64,000 nt of DNA from Cruorifilaria tuberocauda. Its lineage: Eukaryota > Nematoda > Chromadorea > Rhabditida > Onchocercidae. The notes under the pieces are model-generated. The model ran no database searches and was not told the origin of the DNA. It was given only the letters and a program-made list of their open reading frames with translations. The stretch lies in assembly GCA_013365365.1 (NCBI GenBank), contig JABVXU010000011.1, positions 310,001 to 374,000 of the forward strand, read 5' to 3'. The position numbers and the translations under genes were made by a program. This document shows, piece by piece, positions 12,501-32,326 of the stretch (the stretch's first letter is position 1; every line of letters begins with the position of its first letter).

Positions 12501-15500
12501 AAAATTTGGAACGCGCTATCTCTCATTGATGCCTGGAACGTCTGATCGTAATTACCGAATTCTGAAAAGTTAAATCAGTGAGAGAGTGAGAGCTCATGAA
12601 AAAAGGGATATTTTTTGAGAAAAATATTTTAAAAGCGATACGATTCTGTATAGTAATAAAAAACATTCAAGATATTCAGAGAGCTCAAGATATTCACAGC
12701 CCTGATATTATAAAGCAAGTAAACAGGTGATGAAAACATTTTTTAACATAATAAAAATCACGTTAATTTTTCAATCATTTCAAATTTAAGAAGAGAGGCT
12801 AAATATTACAAACTTTCAAAAATGTTATCATCGAAAACTATTGGTAACATTAATTCCACGATATGTGCTAAAGCGTCCGAATTTAGATAAAATGTTATTT
12901 GACGCATAAATGCAGTGTAAGTATATTCCATATTCGGTAATAGAGGTAGTAGACATTGTTTGTTTAGTTGTGATATGTATTTTGCACCACTGATTATAAA
13001 ACTCTTTGTCACTGAAATTTCCATCAAAAAATTACAATTTTATTTACCAAATAGAAGCGATCAACATTGGAAATTTGATTACAAAAATAAAGTCCTTCAT
13101 ATTAAAGACTTAACTGAAACATGAAACTTCTGCTGATAAATTCCTAATACACTGAACTCAATTACAAAGATAACTTACCCAAATCATAAGCATTATGCAC
13201 TAGAAATCGCAATATATCTGGCGAATTTGCTACCATTTTAATTAAAAATGGTAGTGATAAATTCTGCAACTGTTCTGGGGTAGCTGTCGCATTTTCCAAA
13301 ACTTCTCGATCATTCTACAAAAGTGTGGAATAAAATTAGAAAACAAATTTCTTGTTTTAACATTATCTATTCTTCAATTACAGCGATTAATCAACTAAAT
13401 GATAAATGGAAGAATTATGTTTTCACATATTTATTTGATCCCAGATAATGTATGTTTAAGGTAATTGGTATAATAAGCGCAACATACATATATCATTTCC
13501 CGCATTGCATTCCTTAATTCAGCGTTGTTTTGAGTTGCAAGAAAAGTAAACACATCACAAATTGGCAGAAATTTCTGTTTATAACTTTCATGAAGCTCAA
13601 CAGAGACTGGATTAGTCTAAATAAGTGAGATCAAGCAATAAATTTCAAACTCAAAAATATGTGAAATTCAATTTATCTTGTTTTATCTTAATTTAGACAG
13701 ACTGTAGTAATGAATAAGGAAAATTTTTGTAAGATGCGAACTTTATCACAAATAGTTTTCAGAACCTAAATTAAGACTTCCATATATATTGGAAAAACGT
13801 CATCGAAAATCTTTGCCCTCATTGTACAATTTCACAGTAACGTTGATTAACCAATGTACCATGAGTTAATTAAAACTAATTTCGAATTTATTTATAAAAA
13901 CTAAAAAATTAACCAGCACTGTGTTCAGATAATGTTTGAAGTCCTGTATTCCTATTTTTAACAAATGAGCCACAATAGCATCCGGAAATGAAATACTGAA
14001 AGTAATAGATTAATTTTGCCAACAAAGCATTTTTGAAACAAAATTTTGAATTCAAAACAAAAATCTGTTGAGTCCATATCACAATGTTCAATGTCGTGAA
14101 ATCAGTAATTAAGCGAACAGTAATTTTGAAATTTCATTTCATACTATATATCATAAAGCAACTATATGTCACTATTATCTAGAAAACAAATACTGAAAAT
14201 ATATATAAAAATTAAAAAACTCAATATTCTCCTTCGAAATGTCAGAACATTTGAACTTACGCGATGTGCAACCATATCCAGGCAAAGCAGAAACCATGTG
14301 CAGAAGCATCAATAAGTATAGAAAGACATTCGTCAGGTGTGGTATTTAGTCTAAACTGCAACAGAAAATTAGAAAAAAATACGATGACAATATTAATCTC
14401 ATTCCATTTGCAGACATAATCTTCCATTATGGTGCTAGCCTTAATATCTTAATTCTCACATATTTACATGATTCTGAGGTACTGAACTTGCTACAGTAAA
14501 TTATGTTGAAGAACGGTGAAAGTTCTTTTCTATTTAATAACAATGATTATTGACTGTACTTAAAAAAACGAAGTGGAGATCTGATTTGTTCTAAAAGGAA
14601 AAAAAAAACTCACAGTAAAGCGATCGCCTTATCGGTTAATTTTATGACACTTGAAACAGCTGGGCATGAATCGAATAATGCAAGTAAAGCGGGTGGTGTA
14701 ATGCCTGCATTCTTTGCAATAGGACGTTCATAGTTATATTTACAAATTTCAACAAATAGATTGCAAGCCCACTGAAAAGAAAAAAGTTAATTATAAATAC
14801 TTTAAGGAAGAGAAGTTTTTTCTAATTTCCATGAAATTCCTCATCATTAGATGTGCAAATTTTGATTATTAACAATCATAATTAAAACTTTTATTTATTC
14901 TTAACCTATCTAAATTAGTCAATTAATCTAACAGTAAAACAAATAGCACAATAAATTACTCTCTTGAAGAACATTAAACGATTACAATCACTTAAAATAT
15001 TTATCAAGCCTATCAAATCTTCTAGGACAAATAGATTGATAAGTAACAAATATTAAATCATCTAAATTTATTCTGTCTGATTTAACTTCTTGATAAATCG
15101 CCACTTTTCTGTATGCACTTTTCCCATCAACGCAAACTAAAACATAACTGAATTGTCACGGAAGAATAATTTAAGAACAGACTAAACCTATAAAATAAAA
15201 GTCCTATAAAACGACAACCAAAATAGGGGAACATAGAAAAGAAGATGCACCACAAGGATGTCAAACGCGAAGCCTTTCGATTGTGTTCTAATTAGTAGAC
15301 GTCGAAATTCACTCGTAAGTTTCCGTATAGCACGTTCAATATTAGCAGTGTCGGCTGCTGAAAATGAAAATTTATGCTTTTTCAATGAAAGCTCAGTCGA
15401 CATGAATACTTTCCGTAATTGAAAAATTCTTCATTCTCTAAAAAATGAAGTCAAACTCAAAAACTGCAACACTATTAGAAATATATCAAATGCAAGAAAT

Positions 15501-16790
15501 CTTTCGGAGGTTAGGGATTAGATTCTGTATATTTTATACCATTTCTAATAAGTCCTCGATTGTAATTGACAAATCCCTTTTCGAATACCTGTATATTGAG
15601 CATACAGTTCAAGTCAACTTAGCTCAATAAAACATAGAGCACTATTTTTAATAACATGTAAACCTGTTACTTTTTGATGATTTTCCAGATCGCTACTTTT
15701 TCACTGATTATAAATGATTAGATTCGATTTTGGAAATAAAGTTATTCTATATAGATTATCCTTACTTCAGAAGCCTTTATTTTCAAGAGTGCAAATCAAA
15801 TTTTCTAGAAAACATTTCTCTTTTATTAAGTTATTTATTATGATCGATTGAACATTCAGCTTAATACTAATTCTATTACTGACACAACATCAGCAGAAGG
15901 CATAAACATGTTTAACGGTTGCATATGACTGTTCTCTCATGCCACTTAACTTATTTTCATATAAAAATTTTGAAATGACCTACCGATATGTGGATTTTCT
16001 TTTTTCGATAAATACAAATGCGTTGCTTCATGTGTTAGCATGCCAATATAATTCAAAACAGCGGGCCTATAAATGAGCAATAATGGTGAAAAAGTTTGCG
16101 TTGCAGAAACAGAGCAAAAGGAAGGAGTATAAAGTTAATTCAAACATTTAACAATTTTCTCATTCCTTCATAACTCGACAATATTTCCGATTATCTTGCA
16201 GTAAGATCGAAATACTTCCAGTTTAACACTGCACAGAGTCTTTATATAATCAAAATTTGCTTTTTATAAAACTGTGTTCTAAATCAAAAAATCTTTACTC
16301 ATCTAATGAATAATCACTAAACGCAACAACATATTAACCGTGCCTGGAACTCGGAATTTTTGATAAAATTTTAATGCAAGGATCCACCAAATGTGAAACA
16401 GCATTGTTTGCCCATATTGGCCTTAAATTTCGATATACCACTCCGATATCATCCACTGAACCAGTAACTGCGTAAATATCAACCATATACCGTTGTAACA
16501 TCTAAAATTACTTAACTAAATTAATTGTCTGCGTTACTGCTCTTCATTAACAACTAATTACAATTCTATACCCGCTATAAACTGCAGCTACTTAAACAAT
16601 ATTAGGGATGTAACAAATTTAATTAACATCGGCGTATAACCAAAAATAATCAATTAATTGAAAACAAATATTAAACTAATAATAAAACTCCGCACAACAT
16701 TACCTGGGTATTGGGAAGTTCATCTTCATCACCACCCAAATGTATAGATGGGAGATCTCTCGTACAAGACGACGATGGTCGAACTGACAT
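6534..16790 (-). CDS. ints-5: Integrator complex subunit 5
   Basis: INTS5 is a core subunit of the nuclear Integrator complex, which binds RNA polymerase II and cleaves snRNA and other nascent transcripts. 26 exons join in phase to 1071 residues (human about 1019): 16704-16790, 16344-16501, 15984-16066, 15251-15408, 14614-14771, 14261-14350, 13914-13995, 13488-13616, 13179-13314, 12814-13011, 12500-12561, 12264-12406, 11985-12093, 11710-11854, 11357-11480, 11117-11207, 10819-10984, 10285-10427, 9866-10102, 9448-9558, 9101-9192, 8734-8803, 8190-8300, 7531-7635, 6972-7058, 6534-6674. Landmarks matching remembered INTS5 are RPAVLNYIG (about 82), SFPDAIVAHLL (about 247), LPFLIKMVANSP, HSGIIGRG (about 816) and the C-terminal RNIAKLGFIF (about 1041). 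It is a helical-repeat scaffold with no catalytic motif. Intron 2 appears to use a GC donor. The exon 4 donor (15251 or 15254) and the exon 19 donor (AAT|gtattg) are less certain. Confidence 0.9.
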
Positions 16791-16806
16791 TCTCGAATCA
16801 CGTTCT

Positions 16807-16816
16807 CTTAAAACCA
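16807..16816 (-). promoter_or_regulatory. possible trans-splice acceptor for ints-5
   Basis: The minus strand reads GGTTTTAAG immediately before the 16-base leader that precedes the ints-5 ATG at 16790. This fits a spliced-leader acceptor of nematode type, but a cis intron in the 5' UTR would look the same. Confidence 0.35.
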
Positions 16817-18053
16817 GTACATTTAAGCAATCCATTTAATTATATGCTGCTAATGCAACAACTAACTTATAGTTGGAAATCTGTTACTGTCACTCTACTC
16901 TTAATGCTCATAAACCAAACAATTTGAACTGTTCAAAAATAAACTCAGTTCTTCGTTGCATTATCTAGAATATTACCATCCTTACTGAATTCAATCACGA
17001 CCTCTACTCTTTAATCACGTGAACAATTCTATTATGCCTACTATTGCTAACTATCCAGCAAACAAAACGTTAAATTGAAAAATAGAAAAATAATGCTCAT
17101 AAAAATCATTTACACTTAATTAAGGCATAAATTCGCAGACTATTGTCACAACATCTGGTAAAGGCTAAAAGTCTCGAGAATGAACTCAATTCTTTAATCA
17201 CTTGTTGAAATTGAAGAACTACTGTTAGCTTTTATTGAAATTCGGAAGAAAACGTAGCAAACGAATATTATAGTCTTCGAGCTGGGAAATCCAATTTTAT
17301 ATTCAAACTTTTTTGTGAGATCAGAGATTTCGAATACTATCAGTCCCACATATCTTTGTACTTCTGATCAGATAGATATGTTTCCACCATCCTTTAAATG
17401 TTATGTAATCATTTGGATATAATAATTAAGCGCCCCATCCCATCACATCTAACCACAGATAATAATTATAAATCAGGTTGTGTGCTGGCTTTATCTCTAT
17501 AATTATGAGAAGTTAATAAAGCCATAAATATAAATGTGTAAAGTCTAATATTGATAATCCTTAAAAATCCTTAAAATCGTGAAATCTCGAAAGATAGTAA
17601 AGTACGGAGTTGATAACTTCAATTAACCCAATAATTTTACTAAATTATTTTTAATAATAAGAAGACGAGAAGTGGAAGAAATTTCATTTATCCATACAAT
17701 TAATTCATTAAATATATAAAGGCAAACTGAAAATTGGAAAAATAAAAAAATTTATGGCACACTTGCAAAGGCAAACTGCACTCATTAATTTATATTAAAA
17801 TACAAGTAATACAACTGAATTATGTAGGAAAGAAAAGATAAATTATCTTTTTCGAAATATTTGAAACAACAATAAAAAATCTATACCGTTTCAATTTAAA
17901 GAAAAAGATTAAAAAATCTATAAGGCACTGTAAGAAAAACGTATCTACTTTCATTCTCAACAAATCCAAAAGCTCACTTTTCTTATCATAAAAATCATAC
18001 AATTAATTAGAAGCAATGCATGCGAACAAAAAAAGACCATAACTGAGATGTTT
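16817..18053. other. ints-5 / pygl-1 intergenic region
   Basis: About 1.2 kb separates the ints-5 start from the pygl-1 stop on the same strand. It should hold the ints-5 promoter and the pygl-1 3' UTR. The only structure noted is a hairpin with 9-bp arms at 17486-17524 (TGGCTTTAT ... ATAAAGCCA). No exon was found. Confidence 0.5.
17486..17524. repeat. short inverted repeat
   Basis: Perfect 9-bp arms TGGCTTTAT and ATAAAGCCA flank a 21-base spacer that holds a smaller CTC...GAG pairing. It lies about 530 bases past the pygl-1 stop, so it could fold in that transcript's 3' region. Chance occurrence in AT-rich DNA is possible. Confidence 0.4.
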
Positions 18054-25166
<7,113 letters not shown>

Positions 25167-28100
25167 CTTGTTTTCCCTTCAAATAACTTTATCACAAATT
25201 TGCTAACATTGTTTTTCACATTAAGTCATCAACGCGATTTTATGAAACATTTTTCAAATCATAGTTTACATCAGAGTTATTTCAAATCATAATTTACAAA
25301 ATGAATTATGACAAATTATAAAAAATTTGGAAAGGGGATGAATGTAATCGCAAACCGTAAGTATATAATATTTTTAGAAAAACAAAAGAAAAAGCCTAAC
25401 GGAGACTGTAATTGAGACGGGAAAAAATTCATATAATGCAGCAAAGGAAATGTTTCTGTAAAAAAATATAAAAAATGTAACAAAAATGAAATTATGAATA
25501 AATAAAATGAATTACTCGTTTTGGATGAAACGATGAATTACAAGAGAAGGATAAGGTAAGAAGATATTTTATTATTTAGCAATATTGAAATATACAATAT
25601 ACAAGCCCTGATTTATTTTTATTAACAGCAATTACACATAGTTGAGAATCTTCAAAACCAGAGAGCATATATATATACTACTAATAAATTATTGAAAAAA
25701 AACCTCGAAAAGTCGAAAAGTTGATAAATTGCAGAACATATGAAATCGTTTGAAGTAAATGCTTGGCGCTTTGATGTTCGTCTCAAAATATCTAAACTTG
25801 TTCGAGATTTCTAAAAAATAATGCTCTAAAGATATATGGTATGAATTAATTGAAGGATACGAGTGATTTCATCGTTTTAAAATGAATTACACCAGAAACT
25901 GTAAAAGCAAACAGTTCAGTTCATCACAGGATCAACACTCAACGGATAAGAGTGGAACCGAGCAACAGGTGACTACTTTATCACAGTATATGTATCCACA
26001 GACAGACAGACACATACATACACAACATACAAGAATAACACCCTCCACAAAGTGATATAAATATTTATCATACTCCAGCTAAAAGCAAATCTTCAGCACC
26101 ACACCAGCCCAACAAACACGATCGACGGCAAAAAGAGCATTTCCACCTTCTTATTTCAAACTGAAATAACAGAAACAGAAAATCAATCACAACTGTGATG
26201 ATGATGATAATGACGATTAATGTCAGTAATAATGATGCTTACAGTAATGATAATATCATAAGATAAGGAATGAAGATCGATAAAGCTAGCTTGCGATTCT
26301 TAAATCCAGCAATGAGGATTGAAAGAATGGTAGTGTTTGATAAATGGAACAAACGATATAAATTGATCGTAAGTTATCCTTCATCATTTTCGTCTTCTAA
26401 TTTCTTTTTCCTTATTTTTATCAACTTTTATCATTCATTTCCGTTTAAGTTATTGATCAATTGCACGATTCGAACCAATGACCTTTAACTTAAAAAGAAT
26501 TACAAGAATTAAAAAAATAATTAAATGCAATATGATAAAAGTAACTGATGATAACAATTTTACTCATTTTACATTACGGGAACGTAAATGAATACCAGCG
26601 TAGTGATTTGCACTATTATGATGATAAGATGATAACGGTACCATCGACAACTCACGTAAGAAAGTTGATCAAAAACTGATATTAAAATCCGAAAATTTCA
26701 AAAAATCTTGACCCGTGCTGATAATTATAATTTTAGCAGTAATAATACCATTATTAATGACATCGTTGTTATTTATAGGATTTTAAATGGAAACAACACA
26801 ACCTTTGGCTTGGATAAAGATATGATATATCTGGGATTGACCAAATAAAATCATCTGCTCATCGAAATTTTTTGAATTAAAAAATACCCAGAAATGAGTA
26901 TGCCAGTTCTTTTCTAAAGTTTTTTTGAAAACTTCCAATTAAGAATATAAGAAGTTTTTACGAAAATGAGAACAAATACTAATTAAAATCTCCGTATTTC
27001 AGTTGATAGCTAACTAAATGATTCAATAATCGAAAAAAAATTGTAGATAGACTGGATAGAAGAAAGAGAGAAAAGATTAGAAACAAGGAGCAAAAATTTA
27101 AGAATTGAGAAGAGAAGAATGAAATATTATCCTCCTTTCGTTAAGAAGTTTTTCAATCTCTTTAACAAGAAATTTAGTCAATTCCAATTCCTCCCATTAT
27201 ACCAAATAAAAAGCGAATATAGCACTGATGACAAGGAAAAGGAATTCATTGCTTTTTTAATTAAAGTTATATTTCTATATATCTCGGTCAAGTGATTTGA
27301 TTTGGGAAATTTACCAGGCGTTAAGATACATGTAAATTCACTACTTTAAGGTAGAAATCGATACATTTCTAAAAAATTTTAGTAAAAATTAATTAATGGT
27401 AAACATAAATCTTTGCAGCCAATAACAAACGAGTTCAATCTATAGTAAATTAATCAACTAAATGGTGATAATTTCTAAATCTAATTTTCATTTTTCTTAA
27501 ATTTACGATACAAACCTAATTCATTCCTAAAAATTCCAGCGGTAAGAATTTATCACTGTAAAATTGTTACAGGTTGAATTTTGGCCTAAAAAAATGTTTG
27601 CACTAATGTCACATTTTTTCTTCAAAACACTGAAAAGTAAATTTTGTTCAAAACAAAAATTTTTCAAAAAGAGTAAAACTTGCCGAGGTGGAACAAAACA
27701 AGCAGCACATTAAACTAAGTTATTTTATACTATACCTTATCTAAAACAACTCCACAATAACATCCCTCTAAAGAAAGAGAGAAAGCAACACTCACAGGAA
27801 AAATTCTTCAACTCTCGATTCTATGATAAAACTTAATTTAAAAAAAGACGAAGCATTTCTTTTCAATTACCTTTTTAAAGTTTATAGAGCTAATCGCATG
27901 AAAAGAATAATATATAAATTAATTGTACAAAACACACTGATTAATGATCTCACAAGCATCATATCATCATATCATATTCATCCTAAAAAATTCATTTAAA
28001 AATACAAAAAAATTTGCAAAATTAAAAGGTTGTCTCATTAAATCTAATCGTTGATCGATTTATTAATTTATCAGGTAGATGAAATGAAAGGATAGTAAGA

Positions 28101-28585
28101 GATCACAATTTGAAATTTTGGTTTTAAAAATGATACAGTCTTCACTAATATTATAATAGAAAGAATAAAAAAGCGTAAGGAATGAAGCAATAAATTAACC
28201 TGCAAGAAGTTTTCCGGCAGTTATCCATGATGCGTTTAGTTAGAAATACAGAGCAGAAATATGTCTAAATACTATAAAATCATTGACTATTCCGTCAATT
28301 AATTTAAACATCTTATTGCTTGTTCATTCATTAATAACACAATTTTTAAGTGACTGAGTTGACAAAAATGATGATAAGCTGACCAATTCGTGATACCTTC
28401 CATTTACTGATTAATGATACTCTCTCATTCTGTTATTCATTTGATGAATGAAATTTGTTAATAAAAGGAGAGCAAAAGGACTTAATTTCAATCGGAACTC
28501 TGCATTTTGATATAGCATTTATTGCATACATTTAGATAGATGATGATTAGCATAATTTATTTAATTCGGAAAGAACGGAGAGATT
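25167..28585. other. pygl-1 upstream region
   Basis: About 3.4 kb without a supported gene. It should contain the pygl-1 promoter and 5' UTR. An 18-bp direct repeat lies at 25253-25298. Runs of GATGATAATGA-type sequence and a CAGACAGACAGACACATACATACACA tract occur near 26000-26240. Short open frames look like noise. Confidence 0.5.
25253..25298. repeat. 18-bp direct repeat upstream of pygl-1
   Basis: TTCAAATCATAGTTTACA at 25253-25270 and TTCAAATCATAATTTACA at 25281-25298 differ at one base and are 28 bases apart start to start. They lie about 90-130 bases before the pygl-1 ATG, so they could be 5' UTR or promoter elements. Confidence 0.7.
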
Positions 28586-28771
28586 ATGTCAAGATCATGT
28601 GGGGATGGATATGACTGCGAGACTACTTGCATTTATGAAAAAACATTGTTGAGTAGTAATAGCACTGCGAAAGAAAAGGAATTGGTGAATTTTGCGAAAA
28701 AAAGTATTGCCTGTAGTTTTGCTAGCAGCTTCGTTAAGCATTATCACTTCGAATACATATATCAACAAAAG
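28586..28771 (+). CDS. possible first exon of an unknown plus-strand gene
   Basis: A 62-codon frame from ATG to CAAAAG|GTATTG ends at a reasonable donor in phase 0. The product starts MSRSCGDGYDCETTC, has four cysteines in the first third or so, is not hydrophobic enough for a signal peptide, and has richer composition than its surroundings. No family is recognised. The next plus-strand exon with a matching phase is at 35755, which would need an intron of about 7 kb; the link is inference only. Confidence 0.3.
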
Positions 28772-29392
28772 GTATTGCTTATTGATAGACTAAACATTAA
28801 TCTAAGCTCTTTAAATCACTAAACTGAATTTCATTTGTTTAAAGAAGCAAAACTTGAGAGCAAAGTGAAAGTTGTGTTATCAGATAACAATACTAGCAAA
28901 AGAAGCGAAGATGTATAACAGTGAACGTAAGCTAAACAATAAAAGCAAGAAAAAAGAAGAGCTAAAGACTAAGCTTTAATTAATCAATTAAAAAAATCAA
29001 AAAATTGATGTACTTGTTGAAATGTTAGCAGCTAATAATTTAGATGATTATATTTTAAAAATACTAATCAACAACGAATCAAAGAACACTGAGATGAAAG
29101 GCTTGAGTAATATCAACACTTCATCGATTGCTCAGTATAATTTCAAATTTATTGTAATGATGACAAATTTCCAATGCATCTATTCGATCACTGATCATTG
29201 CCTTATCATTTTATCATTATGCTTTTAACTACCAAATATTTCAGATTTTAGCCAAAAGTGCATTAAAAGAATTTCGGTCACTTCAAACTTCCTTCATTAA
29301 GTTGCAAAAACGCTTCAAAAGACACGCTTACTTACACGCACCGCCGCGTGCACACCCTCCCAAACATCGTTACAATTAACATTGCATGCACA

Positions 29393-29396
<4 letters not shown>

Positions 29397-29429
<33 letters not shown>
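29397..29429. repeat. (TG)n microsatellite
   Basis: An uninterrupted TG dinucleotide run of about 33 bases, with related TG-rich and CT-rich sequence continuing to about 29495. Confidence 0.95.
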
Positions 29430-29431
<2 letters not shown>

Positions 29432-29559
29432 CCGTACACATATGTCTGCATGCACATATGAATTCGTCTCTCTGTGTGTGTATAACTGTCTGTGTAATGA
29501 GCATGCATGGAAATGAAGAAAATGATTTCTCTAGCAGTTTTTCGTTTCATCTGAAACCA

Positions 29560-29830
29560 CCAAAAGTTTACAGCAGGTGTTGGGTTTGTCAGAGCTGCGG
29601 AGTGGAGGCACTCACAGCGGTGATGATAGACTTAGGACACCTTGGATACCCACGTGTGGACGTGAGGTGTGTGACAGGCGACAACAAATTGTTATGAGCT
29701 GTGCTCGTCGAGGCAGATGGTGGTGATTCGGTTCGGCGAGGGCGGGTACGTGCAGGGAGGGAAGCACGTGAGGAGGTACATGGAGCGCCACACGTCAAGT
29801 CTTGCAGAAACCACGCGGTACATCATCCAC
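29560..29830. other. GC-rich island of unknown nature
   Basis: About 270 bases are clearly richer in G and C than anything else in the window and have long open stretches in several frames on both strands. At least four RCGTG cores (for example CACGTGTGG, GACGTGAGG, TACGTGCAGG, CACGTGAGG) occur within about 130 bases. Plus-strand reading gives MVVIRFGEGGYVQGGKHVRR; minus-strand reading gives RSMYLLTCFPPCTYPPSP. Neither is recognised. It could be a regulatory island, an RNA gene, foreign or mis-assembled DNA, or a decayed exon. Confidence 0.5.
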
Positions 29831-30060
29831 TTCCACTTCTCTCACAACAAACATCTCGTGGTATCAAGCGTAGTAAACAACTTCCACATTGCTATCATTA
29901 TCATAAAACAAGAAATATCACTGATGAAATTTCTACCCTTTCCCCCTCTAATAGTCATAGGTTAGATTAATAAGCACAGTTACATTAGAAATATCTAATC
30001 CTCAATCATATATGTTTCACAACTTCAATTATTTTAAGAAAGATATTTCATGCTATTTGT

Positions 30061-30122
30061 CCGTGTGTGTGTGTGTGTATGTGTGCACCTGTGTGTGTAT
30101 ACCTGTGTGTGGGTATGCGCCG
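30061..30122. repeat. imperfect (TG)n microsatellite
   Basis: TG runs interrupted by CACC, TACC and GGG. It lies about 230 bases right of the GC-rich island, which therefore sits between two GT tracts. Confidence 0.85.
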
Positions 30123-32296
30123 TGTCTCTACTTCCGTGTATATTAATATTTGTAAAATAAGATAAGATCATTTGATAGTTTGTATTAATTATTGCAGTAA
30201 TTAGTTCCCTTGCTGCTGAAGTAATTAGTTAATGATGATCATGTGATAAGAGATTATCAAATTTCTCAATTGGATCACTCATCGTGTGGATGAGAGAAAT
30301 AAAATGAAGAATGAAAGAGTTATTTGTTAGAAAAGCAATCATTTAAAATTCGCAATTGAAAAAATTTTGGAGAAGGAGTCTTGGTTCAACCAGAAAAAAT
30401 GCGAATAATTCATTTCAAACTTGAGAGATTAGCAGAATTCGAGAAATAAGATTATTGGAGTGAAAGCTTCTGCCTGGCGGACTAAACATTTAAATTGATC
30501 TTTACCTTTACTGATACTGCAAGCTGATCACCTTTTAAATCTAACAGCTATAAACAAAATGATGTAATTGTGAAGGAAACAATGATGGGATAAATCCAAA
30601 TTTTTATTCCCCAAAAAAGATGGGTTTAATACAAAATTTTATACAATAAGATTTGAATTAAATTTTACGAAATATTAAAAGAATTTGATTGATCACAATT
30701 TAAATAAAACAAATTGCCACTGATCTGATTGCCCGGTGTTAAAATGTGAAGGTGAAAAAAAAAGTTATCGGAGAACATTTACTAAGCTTTTAATTACACT
30801 GCCATAAGAATGATTTATATGTGCTAATCCACTTCTTGAAACTTTTTTTTTAATTTTTATCCTAAAGTTCAAATTCTAACAATAAATTTTGTAAATTTAA
30901 CTCTGGAACTCAATAGATACCAAATAAAGGGATATGATATATAATTTACTATTCCGAGTAATACTGTGAGAGCCGATTTCCTTCAGATGAGAAGAAAGTT
31001 GTGAATGTTGAAGGAATGGAGTTCAAATTCAAACCACTTCTATCATAAATGAATATTCATAAAATTGTGAACAGAATTTTTCACCTCTTAACCTTTTCTT
31101 TCCCGAAATTTTAATTCGAAATATTTACGATGAAATAGATGAAAGTGAATTGAAAGATTCTTAAGTTTAATGAAAACTATTCTTGGCTTCTTTTATTTTT
31201 TTCAGCAATAATAAATCATAAAAAGTGTTCATATTAAGCTTATTGTCTATGGTTATTCGGAGATTTTTGTCGTTTAGGGTACAAATTGCGCTTAATAAAC
31301 ATTTCCATTTTCTGGCCAGAATTGCATATCAGTTAAGAAAGTATTATAATTTGCTTGGCGACTGTAACCATAATCGTTTCTATGGCAAAGTTCTCCTTGT
31401 TTATATAATAATAATAATATTAAGAATAACGATACCTCGTTGAAAATGACTTTCAGTTTCATGCTTCTTTCCTCTTTAATTATCTTGGCGCTTTTGGTTT
31501 ATTTGGCTTTTTTAGCTTATCATAAAATTCTTTTTGCTGGTTGGAAAAATTTCCTCCCATAATTATTTCTGATATGAATAAGCTCAGTCTAACAAGGTTC
31601 ATTGTTACGAATTCTATCTAATTCATTCCATTCACAATAAAATAGTGATATATCTCCTCAGAATTATCTTTCTCCCAAATCATTTCCAAGCATTCCCTCT
31701 CTCTCCCCCTCTTCCGGTCCTCCTCCAAATTTCGTTGCATAACAAATTCGATTTTGAGGAAAATTTCATGACAGCAATTTCATCCAACTATTTTGCATAG
31801 AAATGATTGATATATCACACATTTCCATTTCCTTTTACTTCGTTTACTGTACTATTTCATTTCATTTCTTATTCTTACCTTGTATCTTTTAGTGAGTGAA
31901 TAGAACAGTGATGACCATTTCTTCTTCCAAACATTTATAATCGATCAAACTCTTGAAACTGAAATGAATTCATACAACACTTGCAAACTGATGCAAACGA
32001 TAATTTCATATGAATGGTGGAGGCAAGAGGGAGAATCTTGAAAATGCAAAAAAAGGAAGAACCTAGCACGTTTTTGGAAGCAAACATCCATGAATATCTT
32101 GAAGCTATTAAAATAGTATGAAAATAAAGAGGAATAGAAAGGATCTCCTGAATTTCATCCTTCCTCTCTTTCCCTTTTTTAGAATGTTTTTTTACGCTTT
32201 AATGATATCATTTAGAAATGAAATATGGATTGTACGAAAGACGTCATCAAATTTGGAGAAATTCGAAAGAGAAAGGCATGGACAGAAATGGTGCTC

Positions 32297-32326
32297 ACAG
32301 GCCAAGTCATTTCATTTTTGGCCTGT
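32297..32326. repeat. 9-bp inverted repeat
   Basis: ACAGGCCAA at 32297-32305 and TTGGCCTGT at 32318-32326 are exact complements around a 12-base spacer. No associated gene was found. Confidence 0.5.

Noticed and set aside
13230..13254. Perfect inverted repeat with 10-bp arms
   Set aside because: It lies within ints-5 exon 9 and is explained by the codons for a conserved-looking stretch (LPFLIKMVA); probably coincidence.
26467..26476. GATTCGAACC, resembling the T-loop of a minus-strand tRNA
   Set aside because: The flanking bases do not form a T-stem, and no acceptor stem, D-arm or anticodon arm could be built around it.
29332..29550. Minus-strand frame with long His-Thr alternation
   Set aside because: It is simply the translation of the TG microsatellite.
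31249..31373. Plus-strand frame starting MVIRRFLSFRVQIAL with a possible phase-0 donor
   Set aside because: The donor is weak, there is no recognisable motif and no link to another exon beyond phase; kept only as a remark.
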